A stretch of 64,000 nt of DNA. It comes from Pseudalkalibacillus decolorationis (GTDB taxonomy: Bacteria > Bacillota > Bacilli > Bacillales > Fictibacillaceae). The translations under genes were made by a program, and so were the position numbers. The stretch covers positions 124,001-188,000 of the forward strand of contig NZ_JANHJQ010000007.1 in assembly GCF_024609785.1 (NCBI RefSeq). The letters run 5' to 3'. Under the pieces are notes generated by a model, which did not search any database, had not been told where the DNA came from, and saw only the letters and a list, made by a program, of their open reading frames with translations. Numbering within the stretch: the stretch's first letter is position 1; every line of letters starts with the position of its first letter. Below, piece after piece: positions 7,316 to 17,871 of the stretch.

Positions 7316-10300
7316 TTAATCTCCATTCATCACATTAAAATATCGGGCTTCAGGATGTGCGAAGACCATTGCTGAAACAGAGGCTTCTGGCTCCATCATA
7401 CATCCATCGGTTAATTCAATACCGATTTCTTCAGGTCCAATCAGTTTAAACAGCTTTTTCTGGTCCTCAAGCTCGGGACAAGCTGGGTAGCCGAACGAAA
7501 ATCGTTGTCCTTGATAGCGTGCTGAAAATCGTTCCCTCATCGTAAAATCGACTGGATCTGGGAACCCCCATCGGTCGCGGATTTGCTGGTGGACAAGTTC
7601 GGCAAAACCTTCCGCTGTTTCAAGTGCTAATGCTTGAAGGGCATGGCTTTCTAAATAACGGCCCTCCTCTTTCAAATGAGTAGCCAGCTGCCGAATGCCA
7701 CGACCAGCTGTAACGGAAAAAAATCCAACATAGTCCATGACCCCGCTATCCTTAGACTTCAAAAAGTCAGCTAAGCATAGGTATGGTTCCTTTGATTGTC
7801 TAGGAAACTCAAATTGTTCAATGACAGTGGTTTGGTCATTAGGATCATAGATTAATACTTTTTCATCGTCCGATTGTGCTGGGAAGAATTGATAAAGAGC
7901 AACCGGTGTGATTAAATTTCTTCCTTTTGCTTCGGCTAACAGGTTGTCGACGACTGATTTAACGTGAAGTGTCTTTTCGTCCTTTTCCTCGAGCAGTCTT
8001 GAAATCTTTCCTTTTACCCCGAGATGATGTCCCAAGAGCATTTGCCAGTTAATATAGGATTCGATATGGGATAGTGAATAGTTCTTCAACACATGCCTCT
8101 TTGTGTCTCTTGGTATATAAACAGGTGCATCCCGTGCAACTTTCGAACGGACTTTGACAGCAACTCCCGTGCCACCTCCCGTTCCAGTTTGAATAGAGGT
8201 AGCTGTAGCAATCCTATTTCTCTTTTCCTCATGTTCAGCGACAAGTTCACCAAAACCAGCTGGAGTTCGTAATTGATTCGCGAGGGATAGCCCTGTCATG
8301 GCGTCTTTTGCGTACAAGACTAGCCCTTCGTATGCATTCGAAATCTTTGAATCGGTAAATTTCCTTGATAACGCTGCACCGCCCACTAAAATCGGGGTTG
8401 AGATTTCGGCCTGATGCATGTCATGTGCGGTGATTACCATTTGTTGAGCGGACTTTACAAGAAGTCCAGAAAGCCCAATTATATCAGGTTTTTCTTTTTT
8501 TACCGCCTCCACCAATGCAAGAGGGGAGACCTTAATCCCTAAATCTACAACGTCAAAGCCATTGTTGCTTAAAATTATATCGACTAGGTTTTTGCCGATA
8601 TCATGTACATCACCTTTTACAGTGGCAAGCAAGATCTTTCCTTTTGAAGAGGACGAATCCTTTTTCTCCATAAAAGGCTCTAGATAGGCAACCGATGCCT
8701 TCATAACTTCAGCACTTTGGAGCACTTCTGCGACGATGAGCTGGTTATCATTAAACAAACGGCCAACTTCCTTCATCCCGTCCATTAAGGGTCCATTAAT
8801 AATTTCAAGAGGTGCTGGGTACTTATTTAACGCAGTTTCTAAATCGGGAAGGAGTCCTTCCTTCGTTCCCTCGACGACATAATACGAAAGCCGTTCTTCA
8901 AGGGTCATCTTTGGCAGCAGTGACTTTGTTTCTTTCTTTTTCCCTCTATAAAATTCGGTAAAGAGTGCAAGAGCTTCATCGGTTGTATGGAAAAGCAAGT
9001 TTTCGGCCATTTGAATTTCTTCTTCAGGAATCGAAGCAAACCGTTCTAGCTTTTCAGTATTCACGATCGCATAATCCAATCCAGCTTGTGTACAGTGATA
9101 AAGGTACACAGCATTTAAAACTTCTCTTCCTACAGGGGGAAGTCCAAATGAGACATTACTCACTCCTAAGATCGTCAAGCATTGTGGAAAGTTCTCCTTG
9201 ATAATGCGAATTCCCTCAACGGTTTCATTTGCGGAACCGATGTATTGCGCATCCCCAGTCCCAACTGGGAACACGAGGGGATCGAAAATCAGATCAGTAG
9301 GAGAAAGCTTATATTTATTGACTAAAAGGTCGTAGGATCGTTTAGCAATTTCAAGTTTTCGTTCTGCAGAAACACCCATTCCTTCCTCATCGATCGTGCC
9401 AACGACCACTGCACCACCGTACTTATGAATGAGGGGAACGACGGCTTCAAAACGCTCTTCGCCATCCTCTAAGTTTATCGAATTGATGATCGCTTTACCT
9501 TGGGAATATTTTAATGCTGTTTCGAGAACCACCTCATCCGTTGAATCAATAACAAGCGGGACTTTCACTTTTTTGACAACCTCCTGGATGAACAGTTCCA
9601 TATCTTCTTGTTCATCGCGGTCGGGATCCGCTAAACATATATCGATGACATGAGCGCCTCTTTTTACTTGAGCTCGTGCAACTTCGGCGGCTTCTTCTAA
9701 TTTTTTCTCAGCAATAAGCCGTTTAAATTTACGAGAACCAATGACGTTCGTTCTTTCTCCAACCATAATCGGTCTAAGATCGGGATCGTCGTAAATAAAT
9801 GGTTCGATCCCGGAAACCATATGCAGCGCTTTATCTGGTAAAACACGAGGGGAGTAGTCCTTCATTACTGTTGACAATGCCTGAATATGTTCAGGGGTCG
9901 TACCACAGCAGCCGCCTACAATATTGAGCCATCCTTTATCGGCAAATCCAGCTAGTTTCATTGCAAGTGATTCAGGTGTTTCATGATACTGGCCTTCTTC
10001 ATCTGGTAAACCAGCATTCGGATAGCAGCTAACCGCTATCGTTGATAAATCTGCTAATGAGCGGACATGGTCCTGCATGAATTCAGGTCCCGTTGCACAA
10101 TTCAAGCCAACTGCGATCGGGTTCATATGTTTCAGCGAAATATAAAAAGATTCAATTGTTTGACCTGCAAGCGTTGTACCCATCGGCTCGATTGTACCTG
10201 AAATGATTAATGGTACCTCTTTACCAGTTGATTCAAATGCGCTCTTAATGCCTAAAAACCCTGCTTTAACATTAAGCATATCTTGGCTCGTTTCAAGCAG

Positions 10301-10777
10301 GAGTAAATCTACTTCTCCGTCCAAAAGGCCCCTCGCTTGTTCAGCATAGGATTCTTTTAGAACGTCAAAAGTTGTACCACCGGTGACACTAAGTGTCTTC
10401 GTAGTCGGTCCTAGTGAGCCTGCTACAAACCTTGGCCACCCACTTGTTGACACTTGTTGAGCAGCCCTTTTCGCAATTTCTGCACCAGTTCTATTCATTT
10501 CATAAGCCCTTGATCCAAGGTCATATTCATCTAAGACAAGGCTCGTTCCCCCAAATGTATTGGTTTCAATGATATCAGCACCAGCTTTTAAATACTCGAG
10601 ATGGATGGATTCAATCACATCAGGTGCAGTGAAATTCAAGTATTCATTACACCCATCGTATTCCTCACCGCCAAAGTCATCGGCAGTTAACTCGGCTCGC
10701 TGAAGCATCGTCCCCATAGCACCGTCCATAACTAAGATCTTGCTGCGTAATTGTTCTGCGAATAGTTGATTAGACAT
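7316..10777 (-). CDS. metH: Cobalamin-dependent methionine synthase
   Basis: Transfers the methyl group of 5-methyltetrahydrofolate to homocysteine through cobalamin. The 1153 residues show four modules in order: homocysteine-binding domain (about 1-320, with LNCATG and the zinc pair GGCCGT), pterin-binding domain (about 345-600, from [14 protein letters not shown]), B12 cap and Rossmann domain (about 640-880, with the cobalamin-ligand motif GDVHDIGKN), and an AdoMet reactivation domain to the end. ATG 10777 is preferred over an upstream in-frame ATG because AAACCTCCT (complement AGGAGGTTT) stands just ahead of it. It overlaps the end of yitJ by 8 bp. Last gene of the metI-metC-yitJ-metH operon. 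Confidence 0.96.
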   Translation of the reverse strand: MSNQLFAEQLRSKILVMDGAMGTMLQRAELTADDFGGEEYDGCNEYLNFTAPDVIESIHLEYLKAGADIIETNTFGGTSLVLDEYDLGSRAYEMNRTGAEIAKRAAQQVSTSGWPRFVAGSLGPTTKTLSVTGGTTFDVLKESYAEQARGLLDGEVDLLLLETSQDMLNVKAGFLGIKSAFESTGKEVPLIISGTIEPMGTTLAGQTIESFYISLKHMNPIAVGLNCATGPEFMQDHVRSLADLSTIAVSCYPNAGLPDEEGQYHETPESLAMKLAGFADKGWLNIVGGCCGTTPEHIQALSTVMKDYSPRVLPDKALHMVSGIEPFIYDDPDLRPIMVGERTNVIGSRKFKRLIAEKKLEEAAEVARAQVKRGAHVIDICLADPDRDEQEDMELFIQEVVKKVKVPLVIDSTDEVVLETALKYSQGKAIINSINLEDGEERFEAVVPLIHKYGGAVVVGTIDEEGMGVSAERKLEIAKRSYDLLVNKYKLSPTDLIFDPLVFPVGTGDAQYIGSANETVEGIRIIKENFPQCLTILGVSNVSFGLPPVGREVLNAVYLYHCTQAGLDYAIVNTEKLERFASIPEEEIQMAENLLFHTTDEALALFTEFYRGKKKETKSLLPKMTLEERLSYYVVEGTKEGLLPDLETALNKYPAPLEIINGPLMDGMKEVGRLFNDNQLIVAEVLQSAEVMKASVAYLEPFMEKKDSSSSKGKILLATVKGDVHDIGKNLVDIILSNNGFDVVDLGIKVSPLALVEAVKKEKPDIIGLSGLLVKSAQQMVITAHDMHQAEISTPILVGGAALSRKFTDSKISNAYEGLVLYAKDAMTGLSLANQLRTPAGFGELVAEHEEKRNRIATATSIQTGTGGGTGVAVKVRSKVARDAPVYIPRDTKRHVLKNYSLSHIESYINWQMLLGHHLGVKGKISRLLEEKDEKTLHVKSVVDNLLAEAKGRNLITPVALYQFFPAQSDDEKVLIYDPNDQTTVIEQFEFPRQSKEPYLCLADFLKSKDSGVMDYVGFFSVTAGRGIRQLATHLKEEGRYLESHALQALALETAEGFAELVHQQIRDRWGFPDPVDFTMRERFSARYQGQRFSFGYPACPELEDQKKLFKLIGPEEIGIELTDGCMMEPEASVSAMVFAHPEARYFNVMNGD

Positions 10778-12623
10778 TTTGAAACCTCCTAGATGATTGT
10801 TGAAGACGATGATTGCGTGCATATTTGGCCAATTCGACCGTTAATTCATAACGCATAAATGGCGTGATCAAGTAGATTCCGTTAAACAGTTCAAGGGCTG
10901 TATCAAGGAGGGACTTAGCAATCTGAACGCCTTCCTGACTTGCCCGTAACGGATCGTCCTTGAATTTCGCCATTCTTTCACGTACATTGGTAGATAACTT
11001 AATGCCGGGTACTTCATGATGAAGGAAATCGGCATTCTGACTACTTGTAAGCGGCATGATTCCGACATAAATGGGTGTATTCAAGTGTTTGACAGACTCA
11101 TGAATTTCAACAAGCTTTTCTTCTGAAAACACCGGTTGACTAATAAAATAATCAGCCCCACATTCGATTTTCTTTTCTAAGCGCGTAACCGCTTTTTCGA
11201 CGGAACGAACATTTGGATTAAACGCCGCACCAACAGAGAATGATGTTTTCTGTCCGAGCTCTTTACCTGATAATGAGATCCCTTGATTAAATTGCTTAAT
11301 GATTTCAATGAGCTCAAAGGACGTTACATCATAAACCGAAGAAGCTCCTGGGAAGTCCCCGACCTTTGTTGGATCCCCAGTTATCGCAAGAACTTCATGC
11401 ATTCCAAGGGTGTGAAGCCCCATAATATGAGACTGTAGTCCAATTAAGTTTCGGTCTCTACATGTAATATGAATGAGTGGACGGAGCCCGATTTGTTCCT
11501 GCACAATAGATCCCACTGCAGAGTTGCAAATTCGCGGCGATGCAAGAGAATTATCAGCAAGTGTGATTGCATCGATTCCTACCTCTTTCAGCGCTTTGGC
11601 ACCCTCCATATAACGAGTAGTATTTAACTTCCTAGGTGGATCCAATTCGACAATAATCGATTGCTTGGTTTTTACTTCCTCATAAAGTGGTGTTTGTTTA
11701 GGTTGCGCCTGAGATTGTATCGTTAGCGTTTTCTGTCTCTGCTTTACGGTTTTTTCCGTTACAGGTGCTAAAGATTGTAACTCTTTTGAAAATGCACGAA
11801 TATGAGCGGGAGTCGTACCGCAGCATCCACCCAATAATCGAATCCCTTGTTCGCGAAAAGAATGGGCGCACTCCTTAAAATAATCTGCATCGCTTTCATA
11901 TTGAAGATTTCCATCCACATAAGAAGGAAGGCTAGCATTAGGATACGCCGATAAATAAGCATGCTTCGGAATTGGAACCTCTTGAAGAGTTGAGAGCATA
12001 TGATAAGGACCGAGCCGACAGTTGAGTCCAATGATATCTGCTCCAAAAGTCTCAAGTTTTGTTAAAGCTTCTGTGATGTGTGTACGGTTTTGTAGAAAAC
12101 CAGTTTCCTGTAATGAAACTTGCGCAATAATCGGTAAAGCGGTCTCTTTCCTCGCAATCGAAAGGACGGTCTCTAGTTCCTCTACATCGTAAAAGGTTTC
12201 TAGTAAAATCCCATCAACATCTTCCATCAGCAGACAGTATAATTGCTCACGAAAGCTTCGTTTAATTTCTTCAATCGTTACCGTGTGGGGGGTTATGCCG
12301 CGAATTCCTCCTATTGTCCCGACCACATATGCATGCTTGTTTGCAGCCTTTCGCGCCAATTGAACAGCAGAACTATTGATTTCTTTGACCTGATCCTGCA
12401 GACCATATCGTTCTAACTTCGGGTAATTGGCTGCATACGTATTCGTTTGGATAATATCAGAGCCAGCTTCAATATAGGCACGATGAATATTGAAAATTTG
12501 CTCGGATTCTGAAAGGTTCAACTCTTCAAAACAACAGTCCGAACCATACGAATAAAGCAAAGTTCCCATCGCCCCATCACCGATAAGAATTTTATCTTGT
12601 TGTAAATCATCTAAAATGCCCAT
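10770..12623 (-). CDS. yitJ: Bifunctional homocysteine S-methyltransferase / 5,10-methylenetetrahydrofolate reductase
   Basis: 617 residues with two fused domains. The N-terminal homocysteine S-methyltransferase (about 1-285) has the zinc cysteines in GLNCRLGP and GGCCGTTP. The C-terminal methylenetetrahydrofolate reductase (about 325-600) has [12 protein letters not shown] and [20 protein letters not shown]. In B. subtilis YitJ mainly makes 5-methyl-THF for methionine synthesis, here directly supplying the adjacent metH. ATG 12623 abuts the metC stop codon, with GGAGATAGGGGG as ribosome binding region inside metC. Expression should follow the SAM riboswitch ahead of metI. Confidence 0.95.
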   Translation of the reverse strand: MGILDDLQQDKILIGDGAMGTLLYSYGSDCCFEELNLSESEQIFNIHRAYIEAGSDIIQTNTYAANYPKLERYGLQDQVKEINSSAVQLARKAANKHAYVVGTIGGIRGITPHTVTIEEIKRSFREQLYCLLMEDVDGILLETFYDVEELETVLSIARKETALPIIAQVSLQETGFLQNRTHITEALTKLETFGADIIGLNCRLGPYHMLSTLQEVPIPKHAYLSAYPNASLPSYVDGNLQYESDADYFKECAHSFREQGIRLLGGCCGTTPAHIRAFSKELQSLAPVTEKTVKQRQKTLTIQSQAQPKQTPLYEEVKTKQSIIVELDPPRKLNTTRYMEGAKALKEVGIDAITLADNSLASPRICNSAVGSIVQEQIGLRPLIHITCRDRNLIGLQSHIMGLHTLGMHEVLAITGDPTKVGDFPGASSVYDVTSFELIEIIKQFNQGISLSGKELGQKTSFSVGAAFNPNVRSVEKAVTRLEKKIECGADYFISQPVFSEEKLVEIHESVKHLNTPIYVGIMPLTSSQNADFLHHEVPGIKLSTNVRERMAKFKDDPLRASQEGVQIAKSLLDTALELFNGIYLITPFMRYELTVELAKYARNHRLQQSSRRFQNV

Positions 12624-13820
12624 CTATATCCCCCTATCTCCTGATAAAATTGGAGTTCTCACTAACGACTCATCTAAAGCTGCTACAAAATCCTTAATGA
12701 GATCTTCTGAATTTTCGAGTCCCACTGATAAGCGCAAAAGTGAATTAGAGATTCCTCTTTTTTCACGTTCCTCTTCAGGCATTGCAGCATGGGACATTTT
12801 TGCAGGGTAAGATAGGATGGATTCCACAGCACCTAGACTTACGGCAAATACAGGTAACTGAACATTTGAAACAAACGATCGTAAAACCGCTTCACTTTCT
12901 AGTTCAAAAGAGAGGACAGCCCCCGAACCTTTTGCTTGACGGTGCTGAAGTTCGTATCCATTGTGATTAGGAAGACCAGGGTAATACACACGTTTTACGA
13001 GTGGATGCTTTTGCAAATAAGTGGCGATCTTCTCTGCAGATTTCATCGATTGTTCAAGTCTGACATGGAGTGTTTTTAATCCTCGTAATACCAACCATGC
13101 ATCTTGAACACCTAGAACGGCACCGAAAGCGTTTTGTAAAAAGGCTAATTTCTTGGCAATCGATTCGTCTTTTACGACAGCAAGGCCAGCAAGAACATCA
13201 CTATGCCCGGATAAAAATTTCGTAGCGCTATGCAAGACGACATCTGCACCAAGCGTTAACGGCTTTTGTAGGGCAGGAGTTAGAAAGGTATTATCTACAA
13301 AAGTGAGTGCTCCCACTTGTTTAGCTAGCTTCGAAATTGCTTCAATATCAGAGACTTTTAACAAAGGATTGGAAGGTGTTTCGATATAAATAACCTTCGT
13401 GTTCGTACGAATTAACTGTTCAAGCTTCGTTAAATCGGTCATATCTACAAATGTGTATTCAATTCCGTACCGTGAAAGGACCTCTGTGACCATTCGATAC
13501 GTACCACCATAAACGTCTTCAGAGATGAGTACATGATCACCCTGTGACAGAAGTAGAAAAGCAGTGGAAATGGCAGACATTCCAGATGAAAAGGCGAACC
13601 CTTTCGTTCCTTCTTCTAACGATGCGATTGTTTCCTCTAATGCCTCACGTGTCGGATTTGATGAACGACAGTAATCATACTTTCCAAAACAATCAAGATC
13701 GAATTGGTGATAAGTTGAGGCGTGTTGTATCGGAACACTGACAGAGCCAGTCGCAGGGTCGATTTTATGGTCGTTGTGAAGTAAGCGAGTTTCAAAGGTA
13801 TATTCATCAGAATGGCTCAT
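12624..13820 (-). CDS. metC: Cystathionine beta-lyase (transsulfuration PLP enzyme)
   Basis: Cleaves cystathionine to homocysteine, pyruvate and ammonia. Its 398 residues form a Cys/Met-metabolism PLP enzyme: the PLP lysine is in HSATKFLSGHSD, phosphate contacts in SSGMSAIS, and YDYCRSSNPTREALE near the N-terminus. Its start overlaps the metI stop by 4 bp (ATGA). Assignment as MetC versus gamma-synthase rests on operon order (metI then metC, as in B. subtilis) and closer resemblance to MetC; the two families are paralogues. Confidence 0.9.
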   Translation of the reverse strand: MSHSDEYTFETRLLHNDHKIDPATGSVSVPIQHASTYHQFDLDCFGKYDYCRSSNPTREALEETIASLEEGTKGFAFSSGMSAISTAFLLLSQGDHVLISEDVYGGTYRMVTEVLSRYGIEYTFVDMTDLTKLEQLIRTNTKVIYIETPSNPLLKVSDIEAISKLAKQVGALTFVDNTFLTPALQKPLTLGADVVLHSATKFLSGHSDVLAGLAVVKDESIAKKLAFLQNAFGAVLGVQDAWLVLRGLKTLHVRLEQSMKSAEKIATYLQKHPLVKRVYYPGLPNHNGYELQHRQAKGSGAVLSFELESEAVLRSFVSNVQLPVFAVSLGAVESILSYPAKMSHAAMPEEEREKRGISNSLLRLSVGLENSEDLIKDFVAALDESLVRTPILSGDRGI

Positions 13821-14929
13821 AGTAAAACCCCCTTACATAGTTTCGTAAGTGATTGCTCTAAATCTTGAATCAGGTCACTCGTATCTTCTATTCCAACAGA
13901 AAACCGTAATAACCGATTACATACACCCGTTTTTATTCGAATTTCCTCAGGGACATCCGCATGGGTTTGAGTTGCTGGGTAGGTGATGAAGCTTTCTATA
14001 CCGCCTAAGCTCTCTGCAAATGTAATTAAAGACAGCTCTTGTAAAAAGGGGTCGACCCATGATTCATCTAAGATCCGAAATGAAAGCATGCCACCTTTAC
14101 CAGGATAAAGGACATCGGTAATCGCTTCATGACGCGACAAATATGCTGAGATTTGTTGTGCGTTTTCTTCATGCTTCTTCATCCGTAACGATAATGTTTT
14201 CATCCCTCTCATCAACAGCCAGGAGTCAAAAGGACTTAAGACAGCACCTGCCGCATTTTGATGGTCTCCAAGTGCTTCACAAAGTTCTTTTCCTTTTGCA
14301 ACTATAAGCCCTGCCAAGACATCATTATGACCACCTAAATATTTCGTTGCACTATGAATCACGATATCGGCCCCAAATTCAATCGGTCTTTGAAGAAGAG
14401 GTGTGTAAAAGGTATTATCAACAATGAGCAATAGCTTATGTTGTTTGGCGATAGCAGCTACGGCCTCGATGTCTGTTTGTTCCATAAGAGGGTTTGTTGG
14501 TGTTTCAATAAAAATCGCTTTTGTTTGTTCCGAGATCGCATCGTCTATATTTGAGGGCTGTGTGGTATCCACGTACTTGCAGTTTAGTCCCCACTTTCGA
14601 AAACCTTCTTCAAACAGTCGATAGGTTCCGCCATATAGGTCTTTACATACGATGAATTCGTCGCCTGAACGAAACAAAGAAAGCAAGGTGAGAATCGCAG
14701 CCATACCTGAACTGCAAGCAAACCCTTGATCTCCACACTCAAGATCAGCAATGGTTTCTTCAAGTAATTGGCGTGTCGGATTTCCTGTTCGGATATAGTC
14801 ATAGTTAGTGGACTGGCCAATTCCTTCGTGGCGATAGGCCGTGGAAAAGTATACCGGTGGATTTACTGTTCCAGTCGTGTTTTCACTTCGATTTCCAATT
14901 TGCGCAAGCTTCGTTTCAATTTTATACAT
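13817..14929 (-). CDS. metI: Cystathionine gamma-synthase / O-acetylhomoserine thiolyase
   Basis: First gene of the methionine operon. It joins O-acetylhomoserine with cysteine or sulfide. 370 residues; the PLP lysine is in HSATKYLGGHND, with CSSGMAAIL and NYDYIRTGNPTRQLLEE upstream. It is clearly paralogous to the adjacent metC. The start is ATG 14929 with AAGGAGGATC ahead of it. The transcript begins with the SAM riboswitch at 15035-15203, so the gene should be shut off when SAM is plentiful. MetI of B. subtilis has both activities; that cannot be separated from sequence. Confidence 0.92.
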   Translation of the reverse strand: MYKIETKLAQIGNRSENTTGTVNPPVYFSTAYRHEGIGQSTNYDYIRTGNPTRQLLEETIADLECGDQGFACSSGMAAILTLLSLFRSGDEFIVCKDLYGGTYRLFEEGFRKWGLNCKYVDTTQPSNIDDAISEQTKAIFIETPTNPLMEQTDIEAVAAIAKQHKLLLIVDNTFYTPLLQRPIEFGADIVIHSATKYLGGHNDVLAGLIVAKGKELCEALGDHQNAAGAVLSPFDSWLLMRGMKTLSLRMKKHEENAQQISAYLSRHEAITDVLYPGKGGMLSFRILDESWVDPFLQELSLITFAESLGGIESFITYPATQTHADVPEEIRIKTGVCNRLLRFSVGIEDTSDLIQDLEQSLTKLCKGVLL

Positions 14930-15034
14930 GTATGATCCTCCTTAGAATGATCCAGAGTGAGGTTGCCATTATGGAGGGAGGGATGCTTTTTATCGATGAG
15001 AGCTGCAAAATCGCTTCAAAAATCTCATTAATAA

Positions 15035-15203
15035 AAAGAAAAAAGCCTTCCATAAGAAGAAGACTTTTAGATATACGTGTCGTTCTCCTTATCTTCACAA
15101 GTTTCACTGAACTTGTTGGAATTAGCACCTTTTCAACGTCACGATGGACGCTGATGGTTGCTGAGGTGTCTTCGGGCCATTCCCTCAACCTCTCTGGATA
15201 AGT
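15035..15203 (-). promoter_or_regulatory. SAM-I (S-box) riboswitch controlling metI-metC-yitJ-metH
   Basis: On the minus strand the aptamer (15202 to 15088) reads CTTATCCAGAGAGGTTGAGG, then AATGGCCCGAAGACACCTCAGCAACC in two steps, AAGGTGCTAATTCCAACAAG, and closes with GATAAG. These are the S-box consensus blocks. A terminator with arms AGTCTTC and GAAGGCT, followed by TTTTTT, lies at 15041-15068. SAM binding favours termination before metI. Confidence 0.95.
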
Positions 15204-15318
15204 AACAGATTATTAAATTTTCAATTTTAATAAACTTACATCAAATTGGAGGGAAGTGCAACCCTTTTTTTAGAATTAGACAGTTAAATAGATTATGAAT
15301 ATACTAATATGGAGTTGG

Positions 15319-15343
15319 CTGCGCTAGCCAAATTTTCTTTTCC
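15319..15343 (+). repeat. Right-end fragment of repeat family A (A9)
   Basis: GCTGCGCTAGCCAAATTTTCTTTT matches the 3' end of the A repeats (GGCGCTAGCCAAGTTTTCTTT); the rest of the element is absent. It lies between the two divergent riboswitch transcripts. Confidence 0.55.
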
Positions 15344-15368
15344 GTTATATCCGATCGAAAAACTAGGG

Positions 15369-15397
15369 TTGACTTTCGTATTTGAACTCGGTACAAT
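15369..15397 (+). promoter_or_regulatory. Sigma-A promoter of the cys operon leader
   Basis: TTGACT at 15369-15374, a 17-bp spacer, and TACAAT at 15392-15397. Predicted transcription starts about 8 bp before the SAM aptamer. Confidence 0.75.
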
Positions 15398-15412
15398 GAA
15401 AATCAATTAAAT

Positions 15413-15567
15413 CTTATCCAGAGAGACGGAGGGGTCTGGCCCTATGATGTCCGGCAACCTGCATGATGATGCAAGGTGCTAATTCCAGCAAAATGGATTC
15501 CATTTTGGCAGATAAGGTAATACGGTATTTTACCTAAAAGCCTTCCAAAATGGGGAGGCTTTTTTTG
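15413..15567 (+). promoter_or_regulatory. SAM-I (S-box) riboswitch ahead of yezD-cysH operon
   Basis: CTTATCCAGAGAGACGGAGG at 15413, GGCCCTATGATGTCCGGCAACC, AAGGTGCTAATTCC, and the closing GATAAG at 15511 are the S-box blocks. A terminator with arms AAGCCTTCC/GGGAGGCTT and a T run lies at 15537-15567. SAM should reduce sulfate assimilation in parallel with the divergent methionine operon. Confidence 0.95.
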
Positions 15568-15608
15568 TAGACTTTATCTGAGTACGTTATTAGAAGGAGG
15601 CTTTGGGG

Positions 15609-15752
15609 GTGGAGGAAGATCGTAGGTTAGAAGGCATAACGTTAAAAATAAAAGAAATGTTATCATCTATGAAATATGGCTCGATCACGTTAATTGTGCA
15701 GGATGGCAAGGTAATTCAGTTGGAGAAGAATGAGAAAGTAAGAATTAAATAA
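15609..15752 (+). CDS. YezD family (DUF2292) small protein
   Basis: A 47-residue protein with GTG start at 15609 and AAGGAGG 8 bp upstream. The centre, SMKYGSITLIVQDGKVIQLE, is the DUF2292/YezD pattern: a small basic/acidic protein with a two-strand core. Members are often found next to sulfur-assimilation genes under S-box control, as here. Function is not known; it may be a small regulator or partner of the sulfate-reducing enzymes. It is shorter than many gene-caller limits and easily missed. Confidence 0.8.
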   Translation: MEEDRRLEGITLKIKEMLSSMKYGSITLIVQDGKVIQLEKNEKVRIK

Positions 15753-15777
15753 GTAATTGCTGACTAGATAAACTAGA

Positions 15778-15830
15778 GGCGATTTTAACCATTGGGTACT
15801 TCTACCGGGTTAAGGTCGGCTCTTTTATTT
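15778..15830 (+). terminator. Possible terminator/attenuator after yezD
   Basis: GGCGATTTTAACC and GGTTAAGGTCGGC form a stem with GU pairs, followed by TCTTTTATTTT. If active it would separate yezD from cysH or set their ratio. Confidence 0.5.
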
Positions 15831-15832
15831 TA

Positions 15833-15881
15833 TGTTAAGAAAGCTTTGGCATGGATGTACAGGGAGTTTGCGCTTTTCTTA
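15833..15881 (+). repeat. Internally deleted repeat of family B
   Basis: TTAAGAAAGCTTTGGCATGG at the left and TTTGCGCTTTTCTTA at the right are the ends of a B repeat with the central ~100 bp missing. A complete B copy follows within 5 bp. Confidence 0.6.
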
Positions 15882-15885
15882 CAAG

Positions 15886-16037
15886 TAAAGAAAGTATAAC
15901 TTTTTGATGCATAGATGTAATGTCTAGCTCCAGCGCCCAGCCACTTGGATCACTTCAGACCTCCTGCGGCGGCGACAGCCTCCTCGTCGGTCTTCCAGTG
16001 ACCTTCGTGGCTAGACAGGGCGCTTGCGCTTTTCTTA
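15886..16037 (+). repeat. Interspersed repeat family B, copy B2
   Basis: Starts AGTAAAGAAAGTATAAC; the core runs from TCTAGCTCCAGCGCCCAGCC to CAGGGCGCTTGCGC, ending TTTTCTTA. It is nearly identical to B1 and B3. It ends only 7 bp before the AGGAGG of cysH. Confidence 0.85.
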
Positions 16038-16058
16038 TACGAATAGGAGGAGAGAGAG

Positions 16059-16772
16059 TTGGGAGAGATTTTAACTTATCAAACATGGTCTGAAAACAAA
16101 CTGGATATCCCAGTGGATCAGGAGTCGAAAGGAGCTCTGGAGGTATTACGATGGGCTTACGAACAGTTCGGAGATGAACTCGTATATGCATGTAGTTTTG
16201 GAGCAGAAGGGATTGTATTAATCGACTTACTTTCGAAAGTGAACGACAAAGCGAAAATTGTTTTTCTTGATACGGAGCTTCATTTCAAGGAGACGTATGA
16301 GCTAATTGAAAAGATTAAAGTCCGATACCCTACATTACAAATTGAAATGAAAAGACCCAAATTAACGGTCGAACAACAAGCAAAAAAATACGGAGAGGCC
16401 CTTTGGGAAAGAAATCCAACTAGTTGCTGCCATATGCGAAAAATAATTCCTCTAGAGCAAGCATTATCAGGAGCAAAAGCTTGGATTTCAGGACTTAGAA
16501 GAGAGCAATCACCAACGAGGCGGAATACAGAATTTATTAATAAAGATGACAAGTTCCAATCAATTAAAATCTGTCCGTTGATTCATTGGACTTGGAAAGA
16601 TGTGTGGCGGTATATCACGGATCACAGCCTTTCCTATAATGTCCTTCATGATCAAGGTTATCCAAGTATTGGTTGCGAAAAATGCACCTTACCGACCGAT
16701 GATGCATCGGATCTACGAGCTGGGAGATGGACGAATCTAACTAAAACAGAATGCGGATTGCATCAATCATAG
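16059..16772 (+). CDS. cysH: Phosphoadenylyl/adenylyl-sulfate reductase
   Basis: Reduces activated sulfate (APS or PAPS) to sulfite with thioredoxin. 237 residues. [12 protein letters not shown] is the nucleotide-binding loop, with [11 protein letters not shown] after it. The cysteine pairs CC at 123-124 and CEKC at 206-209 are the iron-sulfur ligands found in APS-reducing enzymes, and ECGLH at the C-terminus supplies the catalytic cysteine. The start is TTG 16059 with TAGGAGG upstream. Because cysC lies downstream the pathway could run through PAPS; the cluster-type enzyme usually accepts both. Confidence 0.94.
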   Translation: MGEILTYQTWSENKLDIPVDQESKGALEVLRWAYEQFGDELVYACSFGAEGIVLIDLLSKVNDKAKIVFLDTELHFKETYELIEKIKVRYPTLQIEMKRPKLTVEQQAKKYGEALWERNPTSCCHMRKIIPLEQALSGAKAWISGLRREQSPTRRNTEFINKDDKFQSIKICPLIHWTWKDVWRYITDHSLSYNVLHDQGYPSIGCEKCTLPTDDASDLRAGRWTNLTKTECGLHQS

Positions 16773-16790
16773 TGGGAGAGAAATGAATGT

Positions 16791-17870
16791 ATGTTGGGAA
16801 CCTATATAGCTTTTACAGTTGCTGTCCTTTTTGCCATCAATATAGGTGCTAGTGGAGCGGCGGCTTCAATGGGTGTTTCCTACGGGGCGGGGGCAATCAA
16901 AAAGAAATTCATTGCCCAAATTATATGTGGAGTAGGTGTTTTTCTCGGTGCAGTATTTGGTGGAGAGGAAGTGGTAAAAACAATTGGATCAGGGATTGTT
17001 CCTTCTAACATTATCACCGTTAAGATCGCTGTCATTATTCTTGCATCGGCCACAATTTCATTAGCCTTTGCGAATTTGATTGGAATCCCCCTGTCGACAA
17101 GTGAAATCACAGTTGGAGCGGTCGTTGGGGTAGGGATCGCGTATCAATCGTTATATGTTGCGAATTTAATAGAGGTTATGTTGTTTTGGATTGCGATTCC
17201 AATCGCTGCCTTTTTCCTGGCTTTCCTAATGGGGCAGATGATTCATTTCATTCAGAATCGATACCCTTTTGTTCTTGAGGGGAAGTGGAAAATCTGGTTA
17301 ACCGTTCTGCTTATTACAATGGGATTTCTTGAGGCGGTTTCAGCTGGAATGAACAATGTCGCCAATGCAATTGGTCCCTTGGTAGGCGCGGATATCCTTT
17401 CTTTGTCAACTGGAACATTGGTTGGTGGAGCATTTGTAGCAATTGGTGCAATCCTATTTGGCGGCAGGGTACTTGAAACGAATGGTAAACGTATCACAAA
17501 GTTTACGCTCCTTGAGGGAAGTGCGATATCGGGAACAGGTGCAGCATTAGTAATTAGTGCATCGATCTTCGGAATCCCTGTTCCACTAACGCAAGTAACG
17601 ACGTCCGCCATCATTGGGATTGGGACCGTCCGAAATGGTTTTTCCATCCTTCAAAAGGGTATTATCGTGCAAATGATCAAAGTTTGGCTCGTCTCCCCAG
17701 TGTTTTCACTCGTCATTTCGTATAGCATGATCAAAGTATTTTTGGATAGTGATTTTTACTCGTTTATCGTTATTGGAAGTGTGTTTTTAGCAACAATTGG
17801 TTCGCTAAGTTTAATCAAAACAATCAAAAAAGAAAAACGTGCAGTACATGAACAAGGAGGAGGAATTTAA
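16791..17870 (+). CDS. cysP: Sulfate permease CysP (inorganic phosphate transporter family)
   Basis: A 359-residue polytopic protein with about 10 hydrophobic segments. It is related to PiT-type phosphate transporters and to the sulfate transporter CysP of B. subtilis. Duplicated PiT-like signatures are visible: [20 protein letters not shown] near the N-terminus and [17 protein letters not shown] in the second half. It lies 18 bp after cysH, and the sat start follows its stop by 1 bp. Operon order cysH-cysP-sat-cysC makes sulfate the likely substrate. Confidence 0.92.
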   Translation: MLGTYIAFTVAVLFAINIGASGAAASMGVSYGAGAIKKKFIAQIICGVGVFLGAVFGGEEVVKTIGSGIVPSNIITVKIAVIILASATISLAFANLIGIPLSTSEITVGAVVGVGIAYQSLYVANLIEVMLFWIAIPIAAFFLAFLMGQMIHFIQNRYPFVLEGKWKIWLTVLLITMGFLEAVSAGMNNVANAIGPLVGADILSLSTGTLVGGAFVAIGAILFGGRVLETNGKRITKFTLLEGSAISGTGAALVISASIFGIPVPLTQVTTSAIIGIGTVRNGFSILQKGIIVQMIKVWLVSPVFSLVISYSMIKVFLDSDFYSFIVIGSVFLATIGSLSLIKTIKKEKRAVHEQGGGI

Positions 17871-17871
17871 T